Positions 1-5,352 of a stretch of 11,964 nucleotides of DNA are shown piece after piece; position 1 is the first letter of the stretch; each line of letters opens with the position of its first letter. The notes below the pieces were generated by a model that was not told the DNA's origin, made no database searches, and worked only from the letters and a program-made list of their open reading frames with translations. This stretch comes from a candidate division TA06 bacterium (GTDB lineage: Bacteria > Ratteibacteria > UBA8468 > MWAK01): positions 1-11,964 of the forward strand of contig JAKJFK010000031.1 in assembly GCA_022704925.1 (NCBI GenBank), given 5' to 3'. The position numbers and the translations under genes are program-made.

Positions 1-167
1 CGCTCGAGCCGTTCGACCGCCCCGGCGTAATCCTTTTTCTGGATAAGCGCCTGGGCCTCGGTAAGCAGGGGCGGCTTCTCCTGGGCCTTGAGGATCGAAG
101 CGCTCAAAAACAGGGCCAGGCAGAACAAACCCGCGATCCGGAAATGAAAGGCCTGCGATTTAAACAT
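1..167 (-). CDS. secreted TPR-like protein, N-terminal part (runs off the window start)
   Basis: Only the first 55 codons are present, reading from an ATG at 167 down to base 3. The protein opens with a basic MFKSQAFHFR stretch and a hydrophobic core (IAGLFCLALFLSAS), then LKA-QE, a good signal-peptidase I site, so it should be exported. The mature start contains AQALIQKKDYAGAVERLE, which resembles the first helix of a tetratricopeptide repeat. It lies 34 bp downstream of the phosphatase on the same strand, so the two are probably co-transcribed. No strong Shine-Dalgarno is visible. Its full role cannot be judged because the gene is cut by the window edge; a periplasmic or outer-membrane-associated TPR scaffold is an inference. 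Confidence 0.75.
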   Translation of the reverse strand, partial: MFKSQAFHFRIAGLFCLALFLSASILKAQEKPPLLTEAQALIQKKDYAGAVERLE

Positions 168-201
168 ATCTACTTTAGTTGCCGGCGGGGGCGGAACCCG
201 T

Positions 202-762
202 TTACTCAGGGAGCGGCCGGCCGGACCCGGATATCCGGCAGAAATCGAGAAAAGCCCTTTCCATCGCCCTGGTGGAGGGGTGGAAAAGCGGAAAGTGCCC
301 GTATATCACCGAAAACTGCCGGCGGGCGCGCCGGCAGGAAAGACCCTCGAAACGGTACTTGTAAATCGCGGAGGCCAACCCGGTACGGCTGCCGCCGCCC
401 TCACAGTGAAACAGGAGGGGCTTGGGCGCGCTGGCCAGTATCCGGACCAACTCTTCCAGCTGCTTCGGGCTGGGCACCTGCCGGGCCGACAGGTTAAGGT
501 CATAATGGCCGACGCCCAGCCGGGCGCAGATTTCAACTTCATCCCGCCACCAGCGCGCCCGCGGATTGGCGCCGCGCAGGTTCAGAACGCTCCTCAAACC
601 GAGGGCCCGGATAACTTCGGCCAGGCGCCGCCTTCGGTACTGGCAGGCGCGGTAAACCAACCCGGGACTGACGGTCCAGAGATGGTAATATTCACGCAGG
701 AAAAGCAAGCCGGGATGAAAGACACGCTCAAAAAAACGGCCTGGGAGTCGTTTTGATTTCAT
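202..762 (-). CDS. putative tyrosine/dual-specificity protein phosphatase
   Basis: This 186-residue protein carries the cysteine-phosphatase signature at residues 119-128, HCEGGGSRTG (HC-x5-R-T/S), with predicted nucleophile Cys120 and phosphate-binding Arg126. Upstream is VSPGLVYRACQ (31-41), like the family's 'pGkvYRSgQ' opening, then RSVLNLRG (58-64), typical of bacterial Siw14/DSP-like phosphatases. Asp88 in GHYDLNLS is a candidate general acid. There is no signal peptide or membrane segment, so it is probably cytoplasmic. Family knowledge predicts removal of phosphate from phosphotyrosine or another small phosphoester; the substrate cannot be told. The N-terminal 30 residues are Arg/aromatic-rich and unusual for the fold. 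The ATG start is the only reasonable one, but no clear ribosome-binding site precedes it. Confidence 0.85.
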   Translation of the reverse strand: MKSKRLPGRFFERVFHPGLLFLREYYHLWTVSPGLVYRACQYRRRRLAEVIRALGLRSVLNLRGANPRARWWRDEVEICARLGVGHYDLNLSARQVPSPKQLEELVRILASAPKPLLFHCEGGGSRTGLASAIYKYRFEGLSCRRARRQFSVIYGHFPLFHPSTRAMERAFLDFCRISGSGRPLPE

Positions 763-799
763 TCCAAACCCGGCGCCGGCGTAAAGGGTGGGGGAAGGC

Positions 800-827
800 A
801 GTTTATCCTATAAAATTTAAAGAGCAA
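800..827 (-). promoter_or_regulatory. possible promoter of the phosphatase-TPR operon
   Basis: On the minus strand TTGCTC (827-822) and TAAACT (805-800) are 16 bp apart in an A/T-rich patch that stands out from the GC-rich surroundings. It points toward the phosphatase start at 762. The -10 match is imperfect and a nearby TATAGG gives an alternative, so the exact boxes are uncertain. Confidence 0.3.
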
Positions 828-835
828 AAACGATC

Positions 836-856
836 AAGAGCGGGAAACGGGATTCG
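836..856 (-). repeat. displaced tRNA-Gly 3'-end fragment, copy 1
   Basis: Plus-strand gagcgggaaacgggattcg (838-856, plus aa before it) is identical to the complement of the 3' acceptor strand and half of the T-arm of tRNA-Gly at 1427-1447. The homology ends at the T-loop, where the true tRNA reads on to aaccc but this copy reads gcggcct. Next to it on the outer side, the minus strand reads TCTTGATCGTTTTTG, which looks like an old tRNA transcription end, so this copy may mark the original chromosomal side of an insertion site. Confidence 0.85.
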
Positions 857-1062
857 GCGGCCTCGGGTCCAGCTTCGGCTCGGGCGCTGCGCCGCCGGGG
901 AAAGGTACGCTTAAATCCGGCGCGCGGCTAACTCGCCGTCCGCTTGGGGCCGGAAGTCGGCCGTCGCGGCCTGGCTCAAACAGAAGCCGCAAGCGGAGAT
1001 TATGCCGGACCGCTTACGCTTTTAAGCTTCTTTCCCGAGGCCGCGGCTCCGCGACTCGCCTC
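855..1062 (+). repeat. left arm of a ~207-bp inverted repeat
   Basis: Read on the minus strand, this arm matches 1906-2112. Two perfect runs anchor the match: 899-956 equals the complement of 2013-2070 (58 bp), and 1017-1058 equals the complement of 1910-1951 (42 bp), with scattered differences between. The arm begins right after tRNA-Gly fragment copy 1. The arms flank about 840 bp that include tRNA-Gly. Confidence 0.85.
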
Positions 1063-1119
1063 ACCCGAAACCCTCGGCCCAAGAGAAAAACAAAAATCTC
1101 CAGCTTAATACTCAATTTT

Positions 1120-1164
1120 CGGCGCCCTCGCCTCCCACTGCGGCTCGGGTCGGCCATTCGCTGG
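1120..1164 (+). repeat. block B repeat, copy 1
   Basis: This block starts cggcgcc, contains ctcgggtcggcca and ends cgctgg. It matches 1318-1363 with several substitutions. In the second copy the block follows directly on a tRNA-Gly fragment. Here it follows cagcttaatactcaatttt, which looks like a decayed version of the same junction. Confidence 0.6.
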
Positions 1165-1195
1165 TTTGTCTGAATAAGATTCAGAAACAATAATC

Positions 1196-1271
1196 GCCAT
1201 GAAGCAGAGCGAAGCACGCTTCATGGCCGTGAAGTGTGCGCTGAGTTCGTCGAAGCGCTCTACTTCACGGC
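1196..1271. repeat. tandem REP-like hairpin pair
   Basis: There are two adjacent perfect stems. Hairpin 1 pairs gccatgaagc (1196-1205) with gcttcatggc (1218-1227). Hairpin 2 pairs gccgtgaagt (1226-1235) with acttcacggc (1262-1271) and has a further gcgct/agcgc pairing in its loop. The stems are related in sequence (CC-RTGAAG), as in REP/BIME-type extragenic palindromes. No RAYT-type transposase is seen in this window. Confidence 0.6.
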
Positions 1272-1276
1272 TCTCT

Positions 1277-1319
1277 TCGAATCCCTACCAGACAGCTTAA
1301 GAGCGGGAAACGGGATTCG
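1277..1319 (-). repeat. 43-bp direct repeat, copy 1 (with tRNA-Gly fragment copy 2)
   Basis: Positions 1277-1319 match 1405-1447, differing mainly at a 4-base core (gaca against agaa). The repeat is tcgaatccctacca, four variable bases, then gcttaa followed by the tRNA-Gly 3'-end sequence. The period is 128 bp. The second copy is fused to the intact tRNA-Gly; this one is truncated at the T-loop and continues into block B. Confidence 0.85.
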
Positions 1320-1413
1320 GCGCCGCTCGGCTTTCACTACGCCTCGGGTCGGCCACCCGCTGGCAACGCTCCTTAATCAGTCGCGTCGCCTGACTTCGCT
1401 CCCATCGAATCCC
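1312..1413. repeat. segment E2 bounded by inverted T-arm sequence
   Basis: This 102-bp segment is bounded by gggattcg (1312-1319) and its inverted copy cgaatccc (1406-1413). It lies directly downstream of tRNA-Gly on the minus strand, separated by a linker of about 26 bp that also precedes it on the other side. It contains block B copy 2 (1318-1363) and has no ORF. It looks like the smallest unit of a family of tRNA-linked, non-autonomous elements. Confidence 0.55.
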
Positions 1414-1429
1414 TACCAAGAAGCTTAAG

Positions 1430-1501
1430 AGCGGGAAACGGGATTCGAACCCGCGACTCCGAGCTTGGGAAGCTCGTACTCTACCGCTGAGTTATTCCCG
1501 C
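1430..1501 (-). tRNA. tRNA-Gly(CCC)
   Basis: The minus strand from 1501 folds as a full cloverleaf. It has a 7-bp acceptor stem GCGGGAA/TTCCCGC, a D-arm ACTC-AGCGGTA-GAGT, an anticodon arm CGAGC-TTCCCAA-GCTCG with anticodon CCC, and a T-arm containing GGTTCGAATCC. The discriminator is U (base 1430), the expected identity base for bacterial tRNA-Gly. CCA is not encoded; the next bases are CTTAAG, so the CCA enzyme must add it. It reads GGG codons. Its 3' end is repeated twice downstream (1299-1319 and 836-856). Confidence 0.95.
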
Positions 1502-1545
1502 GTTCGGCGGTTCCGGACAACCCGGGAGCCGCCTTGCAATGTTTT

Positions 1546-1575
1546 ATTCTACAATCAAAGGCGGAGTTTTATCAA
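1546..1575 (-). promoter_or_regulatory. promoter of tRNA-Gly
   Basis: On the minus strand TTGATA (1575-1570) and TAGAAT (1551-1546) are 18 bp apart, close to the sigma-70 consensus. The start site would be near 1539, leaving a leader of about 38 nt that can form a GC-rich hairpin (ggcgg at about 1506 with ccgcc at about 1528) before the mature tRNA. Confidence 0.6.
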
Positions 1576-1681
1576 ATGAAGGAGGCGGCGGCCGCCGGCA
1601 AGATAAACGCCGAAATATCTCCAGACCACTAAGAATTCACGGGAGGCATCAACGGAAGAAGGCGAGTCGCGGGAGGCAAAA

Positions 1682-1702
1682 GAAACGAGGGAATGAGTAT
1701 CC
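1682..1702 (+). repeat. 21-bp direct repeat, copy 1
   Basis: This stretch (starting gaaacgagg, ending gagtatcc) is identical to 1824-1844, 142 bp away. It is part of a larger imperfect tandem unit with a downstream tttcgtct-containing segment. Confidence 0.8.
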
Positions 1703-1703
1703 A

Positions 1704-1731
1704 GGGCCCGGAACGAGGCGAGTCGCGGAGC
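1704..1731 (+). repeat. 28-bp direct repeat, copy 1
   Basis: This stretch (gggcccggaacgag..., ending gtcgcggagc) matches 1895-1922 at 27 of 28 bases. Its gcgagtcgcgg core also occurs at 1661-1671 and, inverted, inside the left arm near 1050. It appears to be an outer part of the same repeat family that forms the long inverted arms. Confidence 0.8.
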
Positions 1732-1823
1732 TTTTGCCTTTTCCTTGTTTTTGCCTTTCGTCTGTTCCCCGTAGGCGGCGGTCTTCGGTGAGCGGCGTCG
1801 CGGAGTCCGGGTGCAAAACAAGC

Positions 1824-1844
1824 GAAACGAGGGAATGAGTATCC
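1824..1844 (+). repeat. 21-bp direct repeat, copy 2
   Basis: Exact second copy of 1682-1702. Nearby, cgaaacg (1823-1829) can pair with cgtttcg (1869-1875), and aacaag (1817-1822) with cttgtt (1859-1864). Confidence 0.8.
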
Positions 1845-1894
1845 GAGACGCAAGCCTTCTTGTTGTTGCGTTTCGTCTTTTCCCTTGAAGCCGA

Positions 1895-1922
1895 GGGCCC
1901 GGAACGAGACGAGTCGCGGAGC
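1895..1922 (+). repeat. 28-bp direct repeat, copy 2
   Basis: Second copy of 1704-1731 with one base change. It runs straight into the right arm of the long inverted repeat. Confidence 0.8.
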
Positions 1923-2112
1923 CGCGGCCTCGGGAAAGAAGCTTAAAAGCGACAGCGGTCCGGCATTGATATCCTCTCGCGGCTTATGTCTGAGCCAGGC
2001 CGCGACGGCCGCCTTCCGGCCCCAAGCGGACGGCGAGTTAGCCGCGCGCCGGATTTAAGCGTACCTTTCCACCGCGGCAAAGCGCCCGAGCCGAGTCCGG
2101 ACCCTCGGCGCC
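1906..2112 (-). repeat. right arm of a ~207-bp inverted repeat
   Basis: Inverted match of 855-1062, with perfect blocks 1910-1951 and 2013-2070. On the minus strand the arm begins four bases after the tRNA-Cys discriminator, so the two arms abut different tRNA 3' sequences. Confidence 0.85.
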
Positions 2113-2115
2113 CTG

Positions 2116-2187
2116 AGGCGGCACCCGGATTCGAACCGGGGAATTGCGGTTTTGCAGACCGCTGCCTTACCACTTGGCTATGCCGCC
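2116..2187 (-). tRNA. tRNA-Cys(GCA)
   Basis: The minus strand from 2187 folds as a cloverleaf. It has an acceptor stem GGCGGCA/TGCCGCC, a D-arm with CCAAGTGGTAAGG, an anticodon arm GCGGT-CTGCAAA-ACCGC with anticodon GCA, and a T-arm CCCGGTTCGAATCCGGG. The discriminator is U (2116), the major cysteine identity base. CCA is not encoded (the next bases are CAGGG). A strong promoter lies just upstream. Confidence 0.95.
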
Positions 2188-2197
2188 GTGACCTATA

Positions 2198-2227
2198 ATT
2201 ATATCGGTTCAAACGGAATGGTGTCAA
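2198..2227 (-). promoter_or_regulatory. promoter of tRNA-Cys
   Basis: On the minus strand TTGACA (2227-2222) and TATAAT (2203-2198) are both perfect consensus and 18 bp apart. Transcription should begin near 2191, only a few bases before the mature tRNA 5' end at 2187. Confidence 0.8.
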
Positions 2228-2267
2228 AGAAAACCCGCGGTTAAAACGGCGGCGACGGGCGTCTTTG

Positions 2268-2305
2268 TTGACTTTCAAGCCGCAAATGTGATTTAAATAT
2301 ATAAT
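2268..2305 (+). promoter_or_regulatory. possible promoter upstream of the amidase
   Basis: TTGACT (2268-2273) is followed by an A/T island (2290-2306). A TATAAT at 2300-2305 is too far from it and too close to the ATG. TTTAAA at 2292-2297 gives an 18-bp spacer but a poor -10. No Shine-Dalgarno precedes the amidase ATG, so the transcript leader may be very short. The signal is weak. Confidence 0.3.
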
Positions 2306-2306
2306 T

Positions 2307-3542
2307 ATGAAAAATTTCCTCCGGGCCGGGGCCGCCAGTCTGCTGCTTATCAGCCTGTTTTGCTTGTGCCCTCGGCCGACCCGGGCCGCCGACATCCCGC
2401 TGGAACAGCAGGCGCGTTCGGCCAACGTAACTCTCTATACCTTCTCGGGAGAAAAGTGGATCACCCTGCCTGACCTGGCCTTCCTGCTCAAGGGCTCGGT
2501 CAACCATCATGCCGCCACCGGCCGAACCGAACTGAAGTTTTCCAAACACAACCTGGTCCTGCTGCCGGAGACCAACAAGGTTCTCTATGACAACCAGGTC
2601 CAGGAAATGAAACAGACACCGCGCCTGGTCGCGGGAGTCATGGCCATACCGGTAAATTTTGCCACCTACCTGCTCAACCTGGCCTTCATCCCGGCCGATC
2701 AACGCTCGGAGACGACTTTTCGCCCGGTCCCCAGCGGCGCGGGAAAAACGGAAGGCAGAGAATCGGCCGCCGGCGACACGGGACTGCCGGAAAATGTAAC
2801 CCTCCAGCCCGGCATTGCCGAACTCATCTCCAAGACGGCCGCCAAGAGCGAAATCGTATTGGTCCTGGACCCGGGACACGGCGGCCACGATTCGGGAGCC
2901 ATCGGTTCCATCCGGGGCCTTGAGGAAAAACTGGTCAACCTTGACCTGGCCCTCCGCCTGGAGAATTACCTGAAGAACCGCCCGAAGTTGAAAATATTCC
3001 TGACCCGCAAGGATGACACCTTCGTCTCCCTGCCCGACCGCACCAAGTTCGCCAATGATAACAACGCCGACCTTCTCATCTCCATCCATACCAATTCCGC
3101 CCGTTACAACCGTTATACCGCCGACGGTTTCGAGACGTTTTACCCGCGGAGCAAGGCGGCCGTGCTGGCCAGCAACGTTTCGCTGGAGACCGATGAAATC
3201 GCCGCCCTGCTGACCCCGCCTTCCGGCGACCGGGTCATCCAGCAAAGCCAGTTCCTGGCCGCGCACATCCAGGAAAGGCTGGCCAGCTGGCTGATCACCC
3301 CGGACCGGGGCATCAAGAAGGCCAACTTCTGGATGCTTAAGGAAAGCGGCATGACCTCGGTCCTGGTGGAGGTCGGCTTTATCTGTAATCCGAATATCGA
3401 GGCCAACCTTCAGCAGCCGGAGGTCCGCCAAGCCATCGCCCGGGCCATTGGCGAAGGCCTGGAAAACTACCTGGACGCCAAGCCGTTGAAGAGCCCAATC
3501 TCGGTGGGCGGCAGCGTGGTTGAGAAGCCCGATAATGAATGA
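2307..3542 (+). CDS. N-acetylmuramoyl-L-alanine amidase (Amidase_3) with N-terminal stalk domain
   Basis: This exported zinc amidase should cut the bond between N-acetylmuramic acid and L-Ala in peptidoglycan. Residues 1-27 form a signal peptide with likely cleavage after TRA. Residues about 38-130 resemble the copper-amine-oxidase N-terminal-like domain (VTLYTFSGEKWITLPDLAFLL), which often precedes such enzymes and may bind the wall or a partner. A linker (135-180) leads to the catalytic domain 183-390, with the four family residues visible: His191 in DPGHGG, Glu206 in GLEEK, His261 in SIHTN and Glu355 in VEVGF. The length (411) fits an AmiC-like enzyme. The stop overlaps murI by 8 bp, so the two are coupled. 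No clear Shine-Dalgarno is seen, but the ATG opens a perfect signal peptide. Confidence 0.93.
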   Translation: MKNFLRAGAASLLLISLFCLCPRPTRAADIPLEQQARSANVTLYTFSGEKWITLPDLAFLLKGSVNHHAATGRTELKFSKHNLVLLPETNKVLYDNQVQEMKQTPRLVAGVMAIPVNFATYLLNLAFIPADQRSETTFRPVPSGAGKTEGRESAAGDTGLPENVTLQPGIAELISKTAAKSEIVLVLDPGHGGHDSGAIGSIRGLEEKLVNLDLALRLENYLKNRPKLKIFLTRKDDTFVSLPDRTKFANDNNADLLISIHTNSARYNRYTADGFETFYPRSKAAVLASNVSLETDEIAALLTPPSGDRVIQQSQFLAAHIQERLASWLITPDRGIKKANFWMLKESGMTSVLVEVGFICNPNIEANLQQPEVRQAIARAIGEGLENYLDAKPLKSPISVGGSVVEKPDNE

Positions 3543-4359
3543 CCTGATCGGCGTTTTCGACTCCGGGTTGGGCGGACTCACGGTTGTCTACAACATTCAG
3601 CGCGCCCTGCCGAAGAACCGGGTTGTTTACCTTGGCGACACCGCCCGGCTGCCTTACGGAACCAAGTCCCCCGAAACGGTCAACCTCTTCGCCCGGCAAG
3701 ACACCCGTTTCCTGCTTCCCTTCGCACCCCGGCTGATCGTGGTGGCCTGCCATACCGTTAGCGCGCTGGCGCTGAAGAACCTCAAGCGGGACTTCCTGAC
3801 CTCCTTTGTCGGGATGCTGGAACCGGGCGTCCGGGCCGCCCTGAAAGAGACCCGCCACGGCCGGATTGGAGTAATTGGCACCAGCGCCACCGTAAAGAGC
3901 GGCGCCTACGCGCGGGAATTGACCCGCCGCAATCCCCGGCTGAAGGTTTTCAGCCAGGCCTGTCCGCTCTTTGTTCCCCTGGTGGAAGAGGGATTTCTCT
4001 CCGGACCGGTCACCGAGCAGGTGATCGCCCAGTACCTGGCCCCGTTGAAACGAAAGAAGGTGGATACGGTCATCCTGGGCTGCACCCATTACCCGATGCT
4101 CAAGCGGGAGATCGGCCGCTTCCTCGGGGACGGCGTGGCCCTGATAGACCCGTCGGAAGCCGTGGTCGAGGATATCCGCCTGAACCTGGCCGGCCAGCCG
4201 GGCCGGCCAGTTCGGACCACCGGAGCGGCCGGAACCCGATCCGGCCGGAAATTGCAGATCTACCTGACCGACCTGACCCCGAACTTCCGGCGCGTCGCCA
4301 AAGCTTTTCTCGGCAAGCCGATTCTAAACCTGCGGAAGGTCGGCATCGACGAAAATTGA
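3535..4359 (+). CDS. murI: glutamate racemase
   Basis: It converts L-glutamate to D-glutamate for the peptidoglycan stem peptide, by a cofactor-independent two-cysteine mechanism in the cytoplasm. Recognisable motifs are the N-terminal IGVFDSGLGG (Asp9), the first catalytic cysteine Cys72 in VVACHTVSA, and the second, Cys183, in LGCTHYP, with His185. The first Cys motif is usually CNTAS; here Asn is replaced by His and Ala by Val. The size (274 residues) is normal. I start at the ATG at 3535, which overlaps the amidase end by 8 bp; a TTG at 3520 would add five residues before the conserved start without benefit. Co-transcription with the amidase makes sense for wall metabolism. Confidence 0.94.
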   Translation: MNDLIGVFDSGLGGLTVVYNIQRALPKNRVVYLGDTARLPYGTKSPETVNLFARQDTRFLLPFAPRLIVVACHTVSALALKNLKRDFLTSFVGMLEPGVRAALKETRHGRIGVIGTSATVKSGAYARELTRRNPRLKVFSQACPLFVPLVEEGFLSGPVTEQVIAQYLAPLKRKKVDTVILGCTHYPMLKREIGRFLGDGVALIDPSEAVVEDIRLNLAGQPGRPVRTTGAAGTRSGRKLQIYLTDLTPNFRRVAKAFLGKPILNLRKVGIDEN

Positions 4360-4431
4360 AGGCCGGGCCGCCGGAGCGGCGAACCACAATCCATAAAAAT
4401 CATCCGGCCCTCCGCTTCCCCGGAGGTAAAA

Positions 4432-5352
4432 ATGAAAAACAAGCTGCCAATCGAACTTCTTTACACCGGCAAGGTGCGCGAGCTCTACCGGCTGGAACCG
4501 GGCAAACTTCTGATGGTCGCTAGCGACCGGATTTCGGCCTTCGATTTCATACTGCCCACGCCCATCCCGGAGAAGGGGAAGATCCTCAGCCAGCTCTCCG
4601 TTTTCTGGTTCCGGCGCCTGGAATCAATCATCGGCAACCACCTGCTGATTGACAACTTCCGGAATTTCCCGGAGTGCCTGCGCCCTTTTGAAAAGGAGCT
4701 GGCCGGCCGTTCCCTGGTGGTCAAGGAAGTGCGGAAGCTGCGCATCGAGGCGGTGGTCCGGGGCTACCTGGCCGGAAGCGGCTGGGAGGAGTACCGCCGG
4801 TCGGGCACCGTCTGCGGCCATCGGCTGCCGGCCGGTCTGAGTCTCTCCAACCGGCTGCCTGAACCGATCTTCACCCCGGCCACCAAGGAGGAGGTGGGCG
4901 AACACGACCGAAACATCTCCTTCGAGGAATGCGCCGGGCTGGTGGGATTGGAAGCGGCCCGGCAACTCCGGGAAAAATCCCTGGCCCTCTACCGGACGGC
5001 GGCCGCTTACGCGTTGGAACGCGGGGTGATCATCGCCGACACCAAGTTTGAATTCGGATACGATCCGACCGGCGACCTGATCCTGATTGACGAGGCCCTG
5101 ACCCCGGACTCCTCCCGCTTCTGGGAGAGCGCCCGCTACCAGCCGGGCCGGGAACAGGAGAGCCTGGACAAGCAGTACGTGCGCAATTACCTGCTGGAAA
5201 TCAAGTGGCCCAAAGAGCCGCCGGTGCCCGAACTGCCACCGGAAGTGGTGGCCCAAACCCGGGAGAAGTATCTCCAGCTTTACCGGATTATAACCGGCCG
5301 CAGTCTCGACGATGCGGAAAAAGGAGCCGAGCATGGCCAGCCAGCGCATTGA
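4432..5352 (+). CDS. purC: phosphoribosylaminoimidazole-succinocarboxamide (SAICAR) synthase
   Basis: It ligates aspartate to CAIR using ATP in de novo purine synthesis. Family motifs run along the whole protein: GKVRELY (13-19) in the nucleotide-binding loop, SDRISAFDF, then KLRIEAVVRGYLAGSGW (aspartate/CAIR region), EVGEHDRNIS, IIADTKFEFGYD and DEALTPDSSRFW. The length of 306 fits the longer PurC class rather than the ~240-residue type. A good Shine-Dalgarno, GGAGG (4422-4426), sits 5 bases before the ATG. It lies 72 bp after murI and overlaps purS by 20 bp, so purC and purS are translationally coupled. Confidence 0.96.
   Translation: MKNKLPIELLYTGKVRELYRLEPGKLLMVASDRISAFDFILPTPIPEKGKILSQLSVFWFRRLESIIGNHLLIDNFRNFPECLRPFEKELAGRSLVVKEVRKLRIEAVVRGYLAGSGWEEYRRSGTVCGHRLPAGLSLSNRLPEPIFTPATKEEVGEHDRNISFEECAGLVGLEAARQLREKSLALYRTAAAYALERGVIIADTKFEFGYDPTGDLILIDEALTPDSSRFWESARYQPGREQESLDKQYVRNYLLEIKWPKEPPVPELPPEVVAQTREKYLQLYRIITGRSLDDAEKGAEHGQPAH
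5321..5326 (+). promoter_or_regulatory. Shine-Dalgarno that sets the purS start
   Basis: AAGGAG sits 6 bases before the ATG at 5333. It favours that start over the in-frame ATG at 5312, which has no such site and would add seven residues not expected in PurS. Confidence 0.7.

Larger units (their letters stand above)
849..1285. repeat. segment E1 bounded by inverted T-arm sequence
   Basis: This 437-bp segment starts with gggattcg (849-856) and ends with the inverted copy cgaatccc (1278-1285). These are the two strands of the tRNA-Gly T-arm. Inside, in order, are an arm of the long inverted repeat (to 1062), a block resembling E2 (1120-1164) and two strong hairpins (1196-1271). No ORF in it is credible. 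A decayed inner junction may exist at 1101-1119, where cagcttaa recurs before the cggcgcc block. It could be a composite of two small elements. Confidence 0.55.
763..1429. other. non-coding repeat-rich region downstream of tRNA-Gly
   Basis: I see no credible protein gene here. ORFs in this stretch are short, low-complexity and cross repeat boundaries. The region consists of partial copies of the tRNA-Gly 3' end, segments bounded by inverted T-arm sequences, REP-like hairpins and one arm of a long inverted repeat, each listed separately. Confidence 0.8.
1502..2115. other. non-coding region between tRNA-Cys and tRNA-Gly
   Basis: No credible gene is seen. The part nearest tRNA-Gly holds its promoter. 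The stretch 1640-1930 is a tandem set of G/A-rich repeats with long-range pairing such as aggcaaaag (1674-1682) with cttttgcct (1731-1739). The rest is the right arm of the long inverted repeat, which reaches the 3' end of tRNA-Cys. Confidence 0.75.

Noticed and set aside
280-756. 158-codon plus-strand frame opposite the phosphatase
   Set aside because: The minus-strand phosphatase has the HC-x5-R signature and a coherent fold; the plus frame has none.
836-1447. CRISPR array
   Set aside because: Repeat copies are few, unevenly spaced (463 and 128 bp) and identical to part of tRNA-Gly; there are no spacers of uniform length and no cas genes.
1014-1838. Short ORFs in the non-coding tRNA-Gly region (1014-1217, 1234-1428, 1539-1838)
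   Set aside because: They span repeat units and hairpins, lack ribosome-binding sites and give low-complexity basic translations.
2300-2305. TATAAT as the amidase -10 box
   Set aside because: It ends one base before the ATG, so transcription would start inside the gene, and there is no -35 at suitable spacing.
2241-3581. 446-codon minus-strand frame opposite the amidase
   Set aside because: The plus-strand amidase has all catalytic motifs; the minus frame has no recognisable feature or start signal.
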